Notes under the pieces: model-generated
The model's input: only the letters and a program-made list of their open reading frames with translations
What the model was told of the DNA's origin: nothing
Database searches by the model: none
Shown here: piece after piece, positions 63,601-64,000 of the stretch
Layout of the letters: each line of letters opens with the position of its first letter
How positions within the stretch are numbered: position 1 is the stretch's first letter
Source of the DNA: an uncultured Cohaesibacter sp.
GTDB taxonomy: Bacteria; Pseudomonadota; Alphaproteobacteria; Rhizobiales; Cohaesibacteraceae
Length of the DNA: 64,000 bases
Reading direction: 5' to 3'
NCBI RefSeq assembly: GCF_963678225.1
Contig: NZ_OY782764.1
Span: forward strand, 2,857,001 to 2,921,000
Program-made: the position numbers and the translations under genes

Positions 63601-64000
63601 GAGGACCTCAACGGCTACCTGATGTACCCGAAGGTGTTCCTCGACTATATGGGGCGTCATCGCCTGTATGGTCCGGTTCGCACGCTGCCAACCAAAACCT
63701 TCTTCTATGGCATGGAGCAGGGCGAAGAGATCTCGGCCGAGATCTCTCCGGGCAAGACGCTGGAAATTCGCATGCAGGCCATTTCGGAAACCAATGATGA
63801 AGGCGACGTGAAGGTCTATTTTGAATTGAACGGTCAGCCACGCTCCGTCACCGTACCGAACCGTATGGTCAAGTCCACCACCGCCATGCGTCCGAAGGCC
63901 GAGACGAACAATCCAAACCATATCGGTGCCCCGATGCCCGGCGTTGTCGCCACCATCGGCGTCAAGGCAGGTCAGCAGGTCCGCACCGGCGATCTGCTGC
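60682..64000 (+). CDS. pyc: Pyruvate carboxylase (3' end beyond window)
   Basis: 1106 residues are visible, with the frame open to the window end. The order is: biotin carboxylase domain (KKILIANRGEIAIRVMRAANELG, YGLLSENPEF, ATP-loop SWGGGGRGMRPI, EVNPRVQVEHTVTEEVTGIDIV), then the carboxyltransferase domain (TDTTMRDGHQSLLATRMRS near residue 540; metal histidines in IHLHTHDTSGIS). The PC-specific tetramerisation domain follows, and the start of the biotinyl domain (GAPMPGVVATIGVKAGQQV). The biotin-accepting lysine lies just past base 64000, as a usual protein has about 1150 residues. It carboxylates pyruvate to oxaloacetate. Confidence 0.97.
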   Translation, partial: MADFKKILIANRGEIAIRVMRAANELGKRTVAIYAEEDKLSLHRFKADEAYRVGAGMGPVAAYLSISEIIRVAKESGADAIHPGYGLLSENPEFVDACTEAGITFIGPKAETMRKLGDKASARKVAIEAGVPVIPATEVLGDDMEEIAREAEKIGYPLMLKASWGGGGRGMRPINGPNELEDKIREGRREAENAFGNGEGYLEKMIIKARHVEVQILGDSHGGMYHLFERDCSVQRRNQKVVERAPAPYLSEEQRKEICELGYKICKHVNYECAGTVEFLMDMDSGNFYFIEVNPRVQVEHTVTEEVTGIDIVQSQIKIAEGKTIEEATGVASQEEVQLHGHALQCRVTTEDPQNNFIPDYGRLNAYRSATGMGVRLDGGTAYTGGVITRYYDSLLTKVTAWAPTPEQAIARMDRALREFRVRGVSTNIRFVENLLKHPTFLDNSYTTKFIDTTPELFAFKKRRDRGTKVLTYIADITVNGHPEAKDRPRPAEGLRAPVIPAPRAEKPAAGTRNLLDEKGPQAVADWMKEQKQLLLTDTTMRDGHQSLLATRMRSIDMIKVAPSYAVNLPQLFSVEAWGGATFDVAYRFLQECPWQRLRDLRSYMPNIMIQMLLRGSNGVGYTNYPDNVVQSFVKQAAISGVDLFRVFDSLNWVENMRVAMDAVLENNKLCEGTICYTGDIYDPNRAKYDLNYYVKMGKELRDAGAHILGLKDMAGLLKPAQARVLVKALKEEVGLPIHLHTHDTSGISAATVLAASEAGVDAVDAAMDAFSGSTSQPCLGSIAEALRNTDRDSGLDVEAIRDVSRYWEAVRGQYAAFESGTAAPASEVYLHEMPGGQFTNLKAQARSMGLEERWHEVAQTYADVNLMFGDIPKVTPSSKVVGDMALMMVSQGLTRKQVEDPTVDLSFPDSVIDMMRGNLGQPKGGFPANIIEKVLKGDKPNTERPGKHLPPVDLEDVRAKLSEELEGFAIDDEDLNGYLMYPKVFLDYMGRHRLYGPVRTLPTKTFFYGMEQGEEISAEISPGKTLEIRMQAISETNDEGDVKVYFELNGQPRSVTVPNRMVKSTTAMRPKAETNNPNHIGAPMPGVVATIGVKAGQQVRTGDLL

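Overview
The window looks like chromosomal DNA of an alphaproteobacterium, most likely a marine member of the Hyphomicrobiales (inference). Pointers are the proteobacterial gene set (pntAB, bioMNY, pyc, glk/pgl), a Na+-translocating NADH:quinone reductase subunit at the left edge, aminoethylphosphonate catabolism, moderately high GC and good Shine-Dalgarno sites. No phage, insertion sequence, CRISPR array, rRNA or intact tRNA was seen. Most of the window is metabolic and transport DNA organised in short operons, each with its own regulator.

Left part (1-11 kb): the end of nqrF; a GFA-fold zinc protein; a GntR/HutC regulator; a small unknown protein; a glycine/serine catabolic pair, gcvP-sdaA, read leftwards and divergent from an XRE-cupin regulator, with a near-perfect palindrome between them; then a GNAT acetyltransferase, a DUF4424 secreted protein, a DUF533/TerB protein and a small membrane protein.

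Centre-left (11.5-30.1 kb): two adjacent phosphorus-scavenging modules. The first is a LysR regulator, an oligopeptide-type ABC importer (binding protein, two permeases, two ATPases), phnW, phnX and a phosphonate-monoester-hydrolase-like sulfatase-fold enzyme. Together they could import an aminoethylphosphonate conjugate, cleave the ester, transaminate the free AEP and split the C-P bond. The second is a metallophosphoesterase, a DeoR regulator, a glycerol-phosphate/sugar-type ABC importer and a TIM-barrel enzyme, consistent with use of phosphodiesters such as lipid head groups. The pairing of an Opp-type importer with phnWX and a phosphonate esterase is the most interesting system here.

Middle (30.5-41.4 kb): the biotin ECF transporter bioMNY behind a long, structured, gene-free leader; a gamma-glutamylcyclotransferase-like protein; a GNAT protein; glucokinase and 6-phosphogluconolactonase; the proton-translocating transhydrogenase pntAB; and a divergent LysR-qorB pair.

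Right part (41.4-64 kb): an odd repeat-bearing gap; an amino-sugar operon (BadF-type kinase, GntR regulator, nagA); guanine deaminase; a ferredoxin-reductase-like flavoprotein; purU; a TetR regulator with a clear operator; the pbpC / alpha-2-macroglobulin cell-envelope defence pair; a Sel1-repeat/peptidoglycan-binding protein; a 4HBT thioesterase; and pyruvate carboxylase, cut by the window end just before its biotinylation site.
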